A DNA stretch of 64,000 nt from Galeruca laticollis (Eukaryota > Arthropoda > Insecta > Coleoptera > Chrysomelidae). Positions 22,236-34,108 of the stretch are shown in pieces. Position 1 is the first letter of the stretch; every line of letters starts with the position of its first letter. The translations under genes were made by a program, and so were the position numbers. A model generated the notes under the pieces. It was not told the origin of the DNA. It did not search any database and was given only the letters and a program-made list of their open reading frames with translations. Location of the stretch: NCBI GenBank assembly GCA_963921935.1, contig OY998177.1, positions 108,182,067 through 108,246,066 on the forward strand, written 5' to 3'.

Positions 22236-22416
22236 ACTATTTCAAATGAAACTAACTGTTTCTAAATAATTCAACAATATATTGGGAAAATGGTAAGAAT
22301 TCTAAAAAATTGATAATTATTAACAGAAGTTAAATTTCATGTGATGCCTACCTGATCTTTAATAATTATTTTTGACTAGACCAAGAAGTGACCTACTTTG
22401 TTATTGCCTCAATATA

Positions 22417-24935
22417 CAGGGTGTCCCGGGACTAATGGGAGCGTATAATATGAGCCGAAATAATGTTAGTACTTCATATAAACATTTTCTATGGAGGCCC
22501 TCGTTTTCGAGTTATAGGCCTCCAAAGTTTTAATTTTGAATTTTATTTTTATTTTTTGTACTAGTTATTTGAACTTTATAAAATTTACGGCAAAGCTATA
22601 ATGTACGTGTATGTTTATTTTGGTAAGGTAAACAGATTTACAGTAGTGCCTTGAAGCCAGGGACGGACTACTCGCAATGGTTAGTGATCCAAAAAATTTG
22701 CAGGGATGGCTCACCCAGTATGAAATTATCGGAATTGACTTCCCCACACATTTAGCTAACGAAAAGGTACTCTTGTTGGAATTCGATAAAATAAGCCGTT
22801 TGGCTAATATTTACAGTCTTATCAATGCACTACGTACAAATTTACCTAACTAACTTACTAATACGATGTACAAGATTTACCTACAGTACTATAAGAAAAT
22901 AATTTGATGATAGCAGATGATAAAAACATCAAGAACTTTTAATGGGAATTAAATAGGTACGCAACCAACGTAATTAGTTGCTTTTAATCAAAATTACGAA
23001 CACAACATTATTAAACCATTAATAAAACCTCAAAAAACACAAGTTATGAAACATTAGACTAAAACTAATTCTTAAACAACAACAAAAACTAACGTTATTC
23101 TAAAAAATGTTCAATATGAGCTCCTCCCACTTCCACGAACATTCTAAGTCTACGAAGGTTATTTCTTTGCACTTAAAAGTGCAATCCTACATTATTTCTA
23201 TTGCAGTGCAACACAATTCTGTCTATTAAGTCGTGCCTTGTTTGCACAGGTGTTGCGTATACCTTACTTTTGAGATAACCCTACAGAATTAAATCCATAG
23301 GATTAACGTCTCCTGATCGCGGTGGCCATTGAAAAGGGCTTCCACTACCGATCCATCTAATAAGAAACCTTGTGTGTAAATGCTGTCGTAGATCTAAACT
23401 GAAATGAGGAGGGGCCCCATCATGCATGAACCATAAATTCCTACGATTTTGTAGTAGCGCATCATCAAACAGGTTGCATAACTCATTTTCCAGAAACACC
23501 AAATATTTCTGACCGGTCAAAGTACCGTCGATAAAGTATGGTCCTATCAAATGGCTGCCAACTATTCCTGCCCAAACATCAACCATTAATCTATGCTGGC
23601 TCCTAGTTTGGATAATGCCATGTGGATTCACATCATCCCATAAATGCATATTATGAGAATTTATGACTCCATCTCTAGTGAAACCGGATTTGTTCGTAAA
23701 GAGAACGTTACTAATAAATGTATTGTCTGCTTGTTGTTGTTGCAGAAACCACTGGCTATACTCAAGTCGTGCAGGATAATCAGCCACTGTCATACTGTGT
23801 ACTTTTTTCATGTGAAAACAGCTGTTCTCCTAGGACTCGATGGATAACCGATTTAGAGACGTTATGTTCTCTTGATAATTTACGTAAACTCGTTGATGGT
23901 TCATTATCAACTGCATTTAACAAGTCTTGTTCAACTGCCACAGTACGTATGCTTCGTACTGGAGCTTCTCCATCTTTTTTGACAAAAAACTTCTTAAAAT
24001 TTAAACTTTTGTTTTGTATACATGGAAAATTACATTTACTTATTCATACCTGTTTCTCGTAACCTGAAATCAATACGCTCAAACATTCGTCTGTCTGGCA
24101 ATGCTCTGTTTGCAAAATGTCCTGCATAAAGCCTTCTGGCCTTTAAACAGTTTCGAGAAGCTAGTCCATACATTGAATGCATATCTGCGTACTCAATAAA
24201 ACTGAATTCTGCCATTGTAACTGTTAAATTAAGGACTTCATGAATTATTGACAAGAACTGACTAAGAACTATTCTACACAACGTTTGACAACTAATCCTA
24301 TGGTTACTCGATAAACGGTAATAACACTTTTAAAGAGTTTTTACCAACTTTCGAATTAATAACTTGGTACTGTTTTTTATCTTCTGCTTTCGTTGAATTA
24401 TTTTTTTGTAGTACTGTAGGTAAATCTTGGACATCATAATAATAAGTTAGTTTTACCTCGTTGTGTACTTATAAAAATGGTGAATGCGTAAATTGGTACG
24501 TAGTGCATTAATAAAACTGTAAATATTAGCCAAACGGCTTATTTTTATCGAATTCCAACAGGAGTACCTTTTCGTTAGCTTAATGTGTGGGGAAGTGAAT
24601 TCCGATAATTTTATACAGGGTGTGCCATCCCTGCAACATTTTTGGATCACTAACCATTGCGAGTAGTCCGTCCCTGGCTTCAAAGCACTATTGTAAATCT
24701 GTTTACCTTACCAAAATAAACATACACGTATATTACAGCTTTGCTGTAAATTTTATAAAGATCAAATAACTTGTACAAATAATTAAAATAAAAACCAAAT
24801 TCAAAATTAAAATTTTGGAGGCTTATAACTCGAAAACGAGGGCCTGAATAGAAAAAGTTTATATGAAGTACTAACATTATTTTGGCTCAGATTATACACT
24901 CCCAACTTTTTTCCCATTCGTCTCGGTACACCCTG
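22417..24935 (-). mobile_element. DUF4817-type mariner, copy 2, with ~500-bp TIRs
   Basis: The ends are CAGGGTGTCCCGGGAC at 22417 and the complement of CAGGGTGTACCGAGAC ending at 24935. They are flanked by TA at 22415-22416 and 24936-24937. The inverted repeats run on for about 500 bp: atgttagtacttcatataaa, ctcgttttcgagttata, cagggacggactactcgc, and cagtact near 22890 and 24415. That is very long for this superfamily. A second terminal-like motif (tacagggtgtgccatccctg) lies inside the right TIR near 24615-24635. Confidence 0.82.
23281..24242 (-). pseudogene. Mariner transposase with DUF4817 head, copy 2
   Basis: The DUF4817 N-terminal part lies at 24036-24242 (EYADMHSMYGLASRNCLKAR, then ADRAL-like FANRALPDRRMFERI). 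The HTH follows at about 23830-24000 (LRKLSREHNVSKSVIHRVL). The DDE region is at 23281-23811 (MHLWDDVNPHGIIQ, WFMHDGAPPHFSLDLRQHL, PRSGDVNPMD). The first catalytic position reads FTNKSGF, so the expected aspartate is lost. A short deletion shifts the frame near 23815. The two copies share this layout, and copy 1 lacks the DUF4817 head. Confidence 0.78.
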
Positions 24936-25379
24936 TATATGAGGAGAAATAAGAAGATATTATATTTCAAATATTAAAGCTTAGATATTATTAGCCCTAT
25001 GGGGATATCCTGGATATCTTACTAATTATTACTTAAGAGGGCATTTTAAAAGTGGAGATCTCCCTAGATTTATCTGTTCATTGACCACTTCATATTGTGG
25101 GTCTATGTAGTGACTTCTTATTTCTAGTATCCAGTGCTTGTTTCTTATCACAAATATGTGGTACTTCAAGTTCTGTATTAGGTGTCAATGAATGTTTGGT
25201 GTCAAGTAAATATTTTGCGTAGTGGGATATCTCTGGGTGTTTTAATCTGTATGCTCGTTAGTGTTCACTGTTTCAAATTTCAAGAGACACACTGTGAGTT
25301 AGGCTCAAATTTAGCTAGAAATATTCCCTAGGAAACAAATTTTACAGAGAATACAGAGTTTTTGGAAGGTTCTATGTTC

Positions 25380-25920
25380 CTTAGACCTTCCGATGAAGTT
25401 TAGGCTATGAATACAATACAGGATTTGAAACTTAAGAAATCACCAGGTGTCGATGGTATAAGATCGGAAACATTAAGAAAAGTATATAATGAAATTGCTA
25501 GTTCATTAACCTACTTAATAAATAAATGTTTTATCACGGGGTCCTTTCCAAAATTGTAAAAAATGGTATAGATAAACCCCTATACAAAAGTGGAGAGAAA
25601 ACAGAAATGGTTGATTACAAGCCTGTATTACTAGTATTCAATATTTCAAAAATATTAGAAAAGATAATAAAAATTAGACTTTGTTCTTTCTTAAAAAAAC
25701 ATAAAATTTTATCCGAGCGTCAGTTTGGCTTCAGAGAGTCTAGGTCGACTGAAGATGCGATATATAGGTTAACTTCTGTTGTTTATGATTCGCTTGATTA
25801 GAATATTCCTGCTATATGTATCTTCTTGGATCTCTCCAAAGCATTTGAAACAGTTTGTCATAAATCGTTATTAAATTAATTGGTGAAGTTTGGAATTAGA
25901 GGCAATGGTTACCAGGGTCT
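25380..25920 (+). pseudogene. jockey-like reverse transcriptase fragment
   Basis: Translation gives LKKSPGVDGIRSETLRKV, FPKIVKNG, KILEKIIKIRLCSFLKKHKI, LSERQFGFRESRSTEDAI and ICIFLDLSKAFETV: the fingers and palm start of a jockey-type LINE RT. Stops at 25799 and 25878 and a frame change break it. Both ends are truncated: a Penelope remnant is on the left and a LINE 3' tail on the right. Confidence 0.75.
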
Positions 25921-25956
25921 ACCGGCGTAGAGGTGCGAGTAGAAATTGGTAAGAGA

Positions 25957-27548
25957 TATTATTATTATTATTATTATTATTTTCCGTTTCCTCCCTTGCG
26001 GGGTTGCTCCACAACGTGGGATTCATGATCATTCACGTTGCTTGAAACTTGCGATTTTTCTAGCAGGATTTCGCAGTCGCATATTTTCAGGTAAGTTTAG
26101 AGTTTTCCTGATGATTCTACACGTTTCCAGTACGACAGATTTCTGCATTTCGGGGAACACTTCTTTATGATTTATTTTCAACGTTTCGATGTATTTTTTT
26201 TAAGTTCTTCGTTACTAATCCGGTTGCAGAGATGACTATCGGTAGAACTTCGACTTTTTTTAAATTATTAATAACTTTGAATTCTTCGGCCAGTTCGAAA
26301 CATTAATTAACCTTTTCTCTCTCTGCTTTATTCATGTTGTGATCGTTCGGATGGGCAACATCTACGAAGTATCCAATCTTGTCCTGTTTGTTAATAAGCA
26401 CGATATCTGGTTGATTGCTCGCCACAGTTTTGTCAGTTTGTATTGTTGTATCCCAGTATAGATGGAAAGTATTATTTTAAAGGACGGGAAAAGGGACATA
26501 TTTGTGATAACGTTCTTTTTGTTCTTTCAGGTTGCAGAGTATTGCCAGTTCTTGATGGATTATATTCGCCGTCAAATTATGGCGTTGGAGATATTCCGTT
26601 GGAGCAAGGTAACTGCATCCTGAGATGATGTGCTCTATTGTTTCCGCATGTCTATTACACAGTCTGCACAGATCGTTATCCAGCTGTACTCCATGTACAC
26701 ATTTAACAAGATTTTTGGTCGCAATTACGTTGTCTTGTATTGCTACTATGAATCCTTCTATTTCCCCGAATAATTGACCCTCCGAAGCCACTCCGTTGAA
26801 GAATAAAGATCAGCTTCATTTAGTTTATTGAGAAATCTGCCGTGTAATGGTTTTGACAGCTAAGCAGTTTTTCGTTCAGCCAAAGTTGGTACTGGGACCC
26901 CTTCTCCGGTGGACAGATTAAGCGGTGAGTAGTGATCCAGCACACAGATCATCTTATGCATCTCTGACATCTCTGTTCTGGCCTTAAAGTACTTTTTTAG
27001 TTCATTTATTTGTCTGTGATATAAAGTTTTGAGATCTAGTAGACCTCGACCACCCATGCTTCGTGGCATGTACAGCCTCTCAATACATGCTCTTGAATGG
27101 TGTATGCTGAACTTGGTCAGTTGTACTCGGATGGATCTATTTGCAGCTTCAAGTTCCGTTTGTGACCACCCAATTACCCCAAATGAGTAGGTTATCGCAG
27201 GCACTGCCCATGAATTAACGGCCTTTATTTTATTTTTTGCAGTGAGTTCCGTACGTAGAATGCTGGACACTCTGGTTACTAAGGTTTTATTTGATTTTTC
27301 TTTTGCAGATTTTCGGTCTATTATTAGTTCCTGTTCATAGCTCAGATACTTAAAACTGCCTTTGTTTAGATAGCGAATATTTTTATTTTCTAGGTTGTCA
27401 ATTTCCTGAGGTTTTCCCTTGCGAGCTACCAACTTGGCACATTTGTCCAATCCAAATTTCATTTTTATATCGGTGCTAAATATTTCCGTAAGGCTAGTTA
27501 ATCGATTTAGATCGTTCTCTATTGAGGCATAGAGCTTGAGATCATCTA
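25957..27548 (-). mobile_element. Restriction-like-endonuclease LINE (R4/Dong-like), copy 1
   Basis: Read on the minus strand, the copy begins at the RT catalytic block FYVDDLKLYA next to the (TTA)n tract. It continues with KFGLDKCAKL, WAVPAITYSFGVIGWS and RSMGGRGLLDLKTLYHRQI (27462-26860). Then come EIEGFIVAIQDNVIATKN, the cysteine-histidine motif CRLCNRHAETIEHIISGC, and the endonuclease motif NQPDIVLINK with VDVAHP (26791-26280). It closes with KKVEVLPIVISATG. The 3' end abuts (AAT)n at 25957-25982. Frameshifts lie near 26800 and 26470. Single-ORF LINEs with a C-terminal PD-(D/E)XK nuclease and TAA-repeat flanks suggest the R4/Dong group; the clade is inferred. Confidence 0.65.
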
Positions 27549-27550
27549 CA

Positions 27551-27672
<122 letters not shown>

Positions 27673-27740
27673 ATTCCATCTACCTCCAAGAGGCGTGCGG
27701 TTTTAATATGCTAGAGAGGAAACAATTCAGTTTGTCTCTG

Positions 27741-28670
27741 CTAGTTTAAAAATTTCCTGACTATATGGCATGTTTGCAGTAAGACTGCTCTTTGTCCGAT
27801 GCCCACTATGTTATGTGGCAACTCTAATTCTCCCACATTTTTGGAAAGCTGGTCACTGACAATCCCTCCCACCGGAAACACTAAGGCGGTTATTTTCACT
27901 GTATTTAGTTTCCAAGTGTTCTTGACTTCATAGGCGTGACTTTCATATTTGGTACACTTTTCTGTCTCGGTCGTCCTGATGTTGTGACTGAGAGGTACAG
28001 CAATGTCGATGATAATTCCTGTTTTTTTATCTTTATGAATCAACACGATATCTGGCCTATTATAATCCACAGTGCGATCAGTTTGCATCGGTCTATCCCA
28101 GTAAAGCACCACGTCATGATTTTCTATAACTGGTAGGGGGTTGTACTTGTAGTACGGAGGAGGCATCACGTCAAAAAGTTTATGCTTAATTCCTAATTGC
28201 TGATGGACAAGTTTAGCTACTTGTTTGTGCCTTCCTAAGTAGGAAGATTCTGCAAGAGCTGTACACCCAGCGGTAATATGCTCGATGGTCTCACCAACCA
28301 TCCCGCACTTTCGACATTTGTCGGTTACATCTAACTTAAGACAGTGCTTTTCATAATTTCTCGTTCTTATGACTCTATCTTGAATAGCAATAATGAAACC
28401 TTCCGTTTCTGGGTAAAGTTCTTTTCTAGTAAGCCACTTGAAAGACGATTTTTTATCCGTACCAGGAGCTGTTGTAAGTTTAGGATACCTTCCGTGGATA
28501 GTTCTCCTATTCCATTCTGCTATTCTATCTGTAGTTGATCGATCTTCCAGCACCAGGTGATGAGCACTTAAGTTTAGTGGCGTATACCCTTTATCCTGCT
28601 GTGCAACCAACTTCATCAGATCGCTTCTTTGATTCATCAGTCGATGCCTCATACTCTTTTCTTGGCGCAC
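27741..28670 (-). CDS. Restriction-like-endonuclease LINE, copy 2, open C-terminal part
   Basis: An uninterrupted 309-codon minus-strand frame. It contains TAPGTDKKSSFKWLTRKELY, EGFIIAIQDRVIRTRNY, the zinc motif CRKCGMVGETIEHITAGC, YWDRPMQTDRTVDYNRPDIV, and IDIAVPLSHNIRTTETEK with a KYESHAYEVKNTW block. PDIV plus ID and E/K residues fit a PD-(D/E)XK endonuclease of the R2/R4 type. The RT domain is missing, so the copy is 5'-truncated; the frame's methionine is probably internal. It abuts the inverted satellite block at 28665 and ends toward the (TTA)n tract. Confidence 0.68.
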   Translation of the reverse strand: MRQEKSMRHRLMNQRSDLMKLVAQQDKGYTPLNLSAHHLVLEDRSTTDRIAEWNRRTIHGRYPKLTTAPGTDKKSSFKWLTRKELYPETEGFIIAIQDRVIRTRNYEKHCLKLDVTDKCRKCGMVGETIEHITAGCTALAESSYLGRHKQVAKLVHQQLGIKHKLFDVMPPPYYKYNPLPVIENHDVVLYWDRPMQTDRTVDYNRPDIVLIHKDKKTGIIIDIAVPLSHNIRTTETEKCTKYESHAYEVKNTWKLNTVKITALVFPVGGIVSDQLSKNVGELELPHNIVGIGQRAVLLQTCHIVRKFLN

Positions 28671-29895
28671 CGCACATTAGCGAGGTGTAATTTAGAATGA
28701 ATGGTTGCTGCCTTCGTGACTGTGTCCCAAATCGGTAGTTTGTTGATTTGCGGGTGAAAAAACTTCAGACAAACTGATGATAAGACAAAAAAATGAACCT
28801 GTATTGGATGATAATGGTACTGCATCTAATGTAGACAGAAAATAGTTAAATCGAGGTAGAAATAAAATCAAAATATAAGAAAAGTTAAAATTTATAATTA
28901 ACAAAAAGTACAAAAATACCTTGTGTAAGTGTAAGTGTAACTATTACATATAATTGGTGAGTCCCGGACTGACTTCAAAAAGGAAATTGAGATATACTAA
29001 GGCAGCGAGACGAGTTCAGCCAGTCCGGGTTAGTGGTAGAAACGAAACTGAACAGGACGCGGAGCTGGTTAAGGTGCGAATTAAATCCTGTTTATTGCCG
29101 ACGTACCCTCTGGTTTCCGGTACTGCAATGACCGTTGGTGCAACCTCAGCACATTCGACGTATAAATACGATTGTGAATATATTTCATTCATTCTGCATA
29201 TTATTTTACTTTTCCGCCCAACCTATCTAAGAATAGTATTAGTTTACCCACAAACATTTCGAGTTATATTTACGTTTTTCATCAAGAACAACACGAAAGA
29301 ATGGTTTTTAGAAGAAAAAAATCCTGTGTGTATGTCGTCGTAGTCATCGTTGTCGTCGTTGTCGTCGGCCACTTTTCGTTACATGTCTCGCTTAGCACGA
29401 TACAGCCTCCGGAGTACAACAAATCACCAATTTTATGATTGAATATTGTTCAGAACATCTCACAGATGAACCTTGTTGATTTTCAGCTCACAATAGCCAG
29501 TACAACGGATGCTATCGTACTTGAAGTTACGACATTTCAGTAATTTTCTGAGAAATTTCAGTTTGTTAGCACGGTACAGCCTCTGGAGTGTATACACGAG
29601 ACCAATTTTATGATTCGATATTGTTCAAGGCATCTGACAGATGAACCCTATTGATTTTCAGCTCACCACAGCCAGTACAACAGGTGCTATAGTACTTTAA
29701 GTATGACATTTTTGTCATTTTTGGAGAAATTTCAGTTTGTAAGCACGACAAAGCCTCCGGAGTATATACAAGTGACCAATTTTATGATATAATTGAGGGC
29801 GTCTCACAGATGAACCCTATTGATTTGATTTAATTTAAAAATGACTTTATTAGCAATAGTTTATGATTATACATTCACATAGTTGGACTGAAATA
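28665..29895 (-). repeat. Inverted copy of the 20087-21108 block
   Basis: Same order reversed: aaattacacctcgct-type edge, unit sequence, the 129-codon frame at 28954-29343 (plus strand), GTC repeats, cggccacttttcgttacatg. About two and a half 174-bp monomers follow (29395-29830), then the LINE tail caatagtttatgattatac. The array has one monomer more than the other copy. The frame differs from its partner by a handful of residues, so the duplication looks recent, although selection on the frame cannot be judged. Confidence 0.78.
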
Positions 29896-30176
29896 CAAAA
29901 CAATTGTAAAATAGATGTCCTGGCCTTTCAGATCCCTCTATGTGTAGACATCACGGAATATATGGTTCCTTGTTGGAAAACATTACCCATTTGTTATGGT
30001 TAGTTAAATAACTCTGTCCCGAATATACAAGTATGACACCCCAGATGTTTCGACTGTTTTGTCCCTGAAAACCGGCTGAAAAACAGGGTTTCAGAACCCT
30101 ATTGATTTTCAGCTCACTAAAGCCAATACAACGACTGCTATGATAACTTTTGTCATTTTTGGAGAATTTTCAGTTT
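29896..30176. other. No gene; satellite fragment at right edge
   Basis: Bases 30088-30176 carry part of a 174-bp monomer (ttttcagctcactaaagcca, then cattttt-ggagaattttcag), cut by the Penelope end at 30177. The remainder is unrecognised. Confidence 0.4.
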
Positions 30177-31603
30177 AGTGTTTTAAATGAAACTCACGGT
30201 TTCTAGTTAATTCCACAATATAATAAAAGTTATTAAAAATTCTAAAAAATTGACAATTGTTTCGATAAATCAATATCATCGTCAGAATGACAGAAGTTAC
30301 ATTTTATTTGATACCTACCTGATGTTTAGTAGTTATTTTTGGCTAAACCAAGAAGTAACCTCACTTGTGATTGACTTAATATATGTTTATAGAAAAAAGG
30401 ATAAGATGTGATATTACAAATATTGAAGCTTAGATATTATTAGCCCTATGGTGATATCCTGAATATCATTTTTCCAATTAAGATCAGTATAACTGTGGAA
30501 TAATATAGAAAACCAAGAAAACTATATCTGCTGATCTTTACAATTATCACTTAAGAAGACAGTTTATTAGTGGAGAACTCCGTAGATTTAACTGTTCATT
30601 GACAACTTCATATTGTGGGTTTCTTGAATGTCTTCTAATTTCCAATTCTTCAAGAAAATCCAGTTCTTGTTTCTTTTCAAAAATATGCAGCACTTCTAGT
30701 TTTGTGTTAGGTGTCAATGAATGATTGGTATCAAGTAGATGTTTTGCGTAGTGGGATTTATCTGGTTGTTTTAATCTGTATGCTCGTAAGTGTTCACTGT
30801 ATCGGATTCCAAAATTCCTAAGGGTCTGACCCAAATAGACAGCATTACATTCTGGACATTTGAGTTTATATATACCTAACTTCTTCAATAGTGGTAATTT
30901 TGTTTTTACATTTAACAATTTTGTACTAACGTTACTTTCTGTTTTAAAAGAAACTGTTGTATTCGTTGCTGAAGATATTATCTTTGATTTATTATTAGAA
31001 ATATTTCCTGCATATGTGATGGTTTTATAAGTTTTTATTTCATCAGCTTGTTTAGAAAATATTAGTTGTAATGCCACTTTTTCCTCTTTTTTACTAATTA
31101 GCTTATTTGTCATATCTAATGGATAACCGTTGGATGTTGCTATTTGTCTAATTGTATTAATCTCTCTATCAAAATTATATTCGTTCATAGGAACTGAAAA
31201 AGCTCTATGTATCATCGAATTATAAGCTGCTAGTCTGTGTGACATAGGGTGATTGGAATTGAATGGAGTTGTCACATCAGTCTGTGTTGGTTTTCGGTAA
31301 ATTGAATAATCAAGTACATTATTAACTCTTTGAATTTTTAAATCCAGAAAATTGATTGAGCTATTTTTTCTTCAATTTCTAATGTAAATTTTATTTTTGG
31401 GTGTAAATTATTGATTTGGTTGAAAAATACATCTAATTCTCGTTCACTACCCATAAAACAAGCTAATATGTCATCTACATATCTATACCAAAATAAAATA
31501 TTTTTCGAAATATTACTTTCAAAGAGCTCTCTTTCTAAATTGTCCATGAAAATGTTTGTTAAAATAGGTGATATAGGGCTTCCCATTGGTAAACCTTCAT
31601 TAA
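30177..31603 (-). mobile_element. Penelope-like element, minus-strand half of head-to-head pair
   Basis: Minus-strand copy from within the RT (GLPMGSPISP at the 31600 junction) through the GIY-YIG domain, tail and hammerhead to its terminal sequence at 30177. Coding parts are 31338-31586 (RT palm with RYVDDILACF) and 30547-31275 (linker and GIY-YIG nuclease: GIYKLKCPECNAVYLGQTLR). One frameshift near 31330 separates them; otherwise this copy is the least damaged in its C-terminal half. It joins a plus-strand copy at about 31603. Confidence 0.8.
30237..30298 (-). ncRNA. Hammerhead ribozyme, Penelope-associated, intact core
   Basis: On the minus strand CTGACGA lies at 30285-30279, the stem II pair GAT/ATC, GAAAC at 30263-30259, a four-base loop and cleavage triplet GTC at 30254-30252. 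The stem I halves AACTTCT and AGAATTTT are both present. All core residues are kept. Confidence 0.78.
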
Positions 31604-33370
31604 TAACGAAACCAATTAGACCTGTAGTTTCTTATGTTAATGCTCCTAATAATATATTGGCAAAGAGGCTCAACAATATACTCAATAGTTACGGATATGA
31701 ATCTCAGTACTCAATTAGAAATTCAATAGAACTAATCAAAAAGTTGAAAACAATCCACTTGCAAGATAACTATAAACTCATTTCGTTCGATGTAACTAAT
31801 ATGTTCACTGAAATTCCTCCTAAAGAATGTCTAATACTTGTAAGAAAATTACTAGAAGATAAAAATATTAATCCAGGAATAAACACTTAATTTATTTGAT
31901 GGATGCAATAATCAGGATTATTTCACTTTTGACAATAAGATATATATTCAAAATGAAGGTTTACCAATGGGAAGCCTTATATCACCTATTTTAGCAAACA
32001 TTTTTATGGACAATTTAGAAAGAAAGATCTTTCAAAGTAATATTCCGAAAAATATTTTATTTTGGTATAGATATGTAGATGACATATTATCTTGTTTCAT
32101 GGGTAGTGAATGACAATTGGATGTATTTTTCAACCACATCAATAATTCACACCTAAAAATTAAATTTACATTAGAAATTGAAAGCTCAATCAATTTTCTT
32201 GATTTGAAAATTCAAAGAGTTAATAATGTACTTGTTTATTCAATTTACCGAAAACCAACACAGACTAATGTGACAATTCCAATCAATTCCAATCACCCTA
32301 TGTCACACAGACTAGCGGCATTTAATTCAATGATACATAGATCTTATTCAGTTCCTATGAACAAATGTAATTTTGATAGAAAGATTATTACAATTAGACA
32401 AATAGCAACATCCAACGGTTATCCATTAGATATGATAAATAAGCTGATTAGTAAAAAAGAGGAAAAAGTGGCATTACAACTAATATTTCCTAAACAAGCT
32501 GATGGAATAAGAACTTATGAAACCACCACATATGCAGGAAATATTTCTAATAATATTTCACAGATAATATCTTAAGCAACGAATACAACAGTTTCTTTTA
32601 AATAGAAAGTAACGTTAGTACAAAATTGTTAAATGTAAAAACAAAAATACCACTATTAAAGAAGTCAGGTATACATAAACTCAAATGTCCAGAATGTAAT
32701 GCTGTCTATTTGGGTCAGACCCTTAGGAATTTTGAAATCCGATACAGTAAACACTTTGAGCATACAAATTAAAACAACCAGATAAATCCCACTACGCAAA
32801 ACATCTACATGATACCAATCATTCATTGACACCTAACACAAAACTAGAAGTGCTGCATATTTGTGAAAGGGAACAAGAACTGGATTTCCTTGAAGAATTG
32901 GGAATTAGAAGACATTTAAGAAACCCACCCACAATATGAAGTTGTCAATGAACAGTTAAATCCAGGGAGTTCTCCACTAATAAACTGTCTTCTTAAGTGA
33001 TAATTGTAAAGATCAGCAGACATAGTTTTCCTGGTTTTCTATATCATTGCACAGTTATACTGATTTTAATTGGAAAAATGATATCCAGGATATCACCATA
33101 GGGCTAATAATATCTAAGCTTCAATATTTGTAATATCACATCTTCCTCTTTTTTCTATAAACATATATTGAGTCAATCACAAGTTAGGTCACTTCTTGGT
33201 CTAGCCAAAAATATCTACTAACATCAGGTAGGCATCAAATGAAATGTAACTTCTGTCATTCTGACGATGATATTGATTTATCGAAACAATTGTCAATTTT
33301 TTAGAATTTTAAATATTTTTTATTATATTGTGGAATTAACTAGAAACCGTGAGTTTCATTTAAAACAATA
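31604..33370 (+). mobile_element. Penelope-like element, plus-strand half of head-to-head pair
   Basis: The copy starts inside the RT (TKPIRPVVSYVNAPNNIL). It passes through SFDVTNMFTEIPPKECL, GLPMGSLISPILANIFMD and RYVDDILSCFM, then the GIY-YIG region (KLKCPECNAVYLGQTLRN). The shared tail, the ribozyme and gaaaccgtgagtttcattta follow. Stops and frameshifts occur at about 31888, 32111, 32573 and beyond. Compared with 12500-14434 it retains the five bases lost there, so the two are separate lineages. Confidence 0.78.
33248..33309 (+). ncRNA. Hammerhead ribozyme, Penelope-associated, intact core
   Basis: CTGACGA at 33261-33267, stem II GAT/ATC, GAAAC at 33283-33287, four-base loop AATT and GTC at 33292-33294. 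Stem I pairs AACTTCT with AGAATTTT across an internal loop. It is nearly identical to the copies at 5887 and 30237. Confidence 0.78.
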
Positions 33371-33763
33371 TTATGAGCAGATTCCACGAAGTAAGGGTGA
33401 GACAGTTAATTCAATTTTCAGTTAGCACGATACAGTCTCCAGCGTTGCAGTTACTTTTACATTTTTCGAGATAATTTTTAGTAACTTCCTGCGATTACGT
33501 CTATACGATGTTAGTTCATAAAACTCTCAATAATATCTCATATTAATTATCACAGTAACATAATTGGATGAGCTGTTTGATTGATGTATTCATAAAATCA
33601 CAAAACAAGGAGGAAACAGAAGAGGAACTCACGAACGAATCAAACAGAATTCAGTTTCATATCAAAATAGCATACAGTATCGAGTACATTTTGGCGAAAA
33701 ATTGAACGATATTTAAATAAAATTTGCACTAGGAAATGTAACCTCAAAAAAACTTTTATTTAA
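33371..33763. other. Repeat fragments, no gene
   Basis: Short pieces of other repeats: aattttcagttagcacgata (satellite monomer) near 33413, then sequence matching the complement of 6057-6140 near 33470-33560. The remainder matches the complement of about 5575-5670 near 33680-33760. No coding sequence. Confidence 0.45.
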
Positions 33764-34108
33764 GGCTTGATTCACACTATAGATACGGTCGCGCTACACT
33801 GACGCTCCGCTGAAGGTCAGGCAAAATATTCTCAAATGAGAAACAATCTAAGCATTTACACAATCGGTAATGGTAGAGTTCCATTCCAGTTTCGCTCCAG
33901 TCACGATTAAAGAAATTTCGGCTGGTCGAGACTGGACCTGTCATTTCACGTATCTGTAGTGTGAATACGTTTCGCTCTCAGATCAGTCAGCTTTCATCAA
34001 TCCCTCCTCCTTCATCGGTAAATAAATGACGATAAAGATGATTTCTTCAATATTTTATCAATTAAATATGAGATACTTTTCATTATTCATAATAATTATT
34101 CAAATATT
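33764..34108 (-). mobile_element. Harbinger-like MITE, copy C
   Basis: The TIR GGCTTGATTCACACTATAG begins at about 33766 after TTTAA. Reverse-complemented, the body matches 5087-5570 (gaaatttctttaatcgtgac, ccgattgatgaaag-type words, aatattgaagaaatcat). It lacks the ~170 bp holding the transposase start in that copy. The other end meets satellite-unit sequence at tttgaataattattat. Confidence 0.6.

Larger units (their letters stand above)
22240..25300 (-). mobile_element. Penelope-like remnant, split by mariner
   Basis: The left part 22240-22414 carries terminal sequence (tctaaaaaattgataatt, then gcctacctgat), with the hammerhead core deleted. The right part 24938-25300 carries the tail (gatattattagccctatgg) and the end of the GIY-YIG region on the minus strand. 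The mariner at 22417-24935 sits at a TA that joins the two parts (cctcaata / tatgagg). This fixes the order: Penelope first, mariner second. Confidence 0.65.

Noticed and set aside
28954..29343. LTR primer site reading of ggtgagtcccggactg
   Set aside because: Looked like an LTR-leader boundary, but it matches no tRNA 3' end that I recognise and no paired LTR was found.
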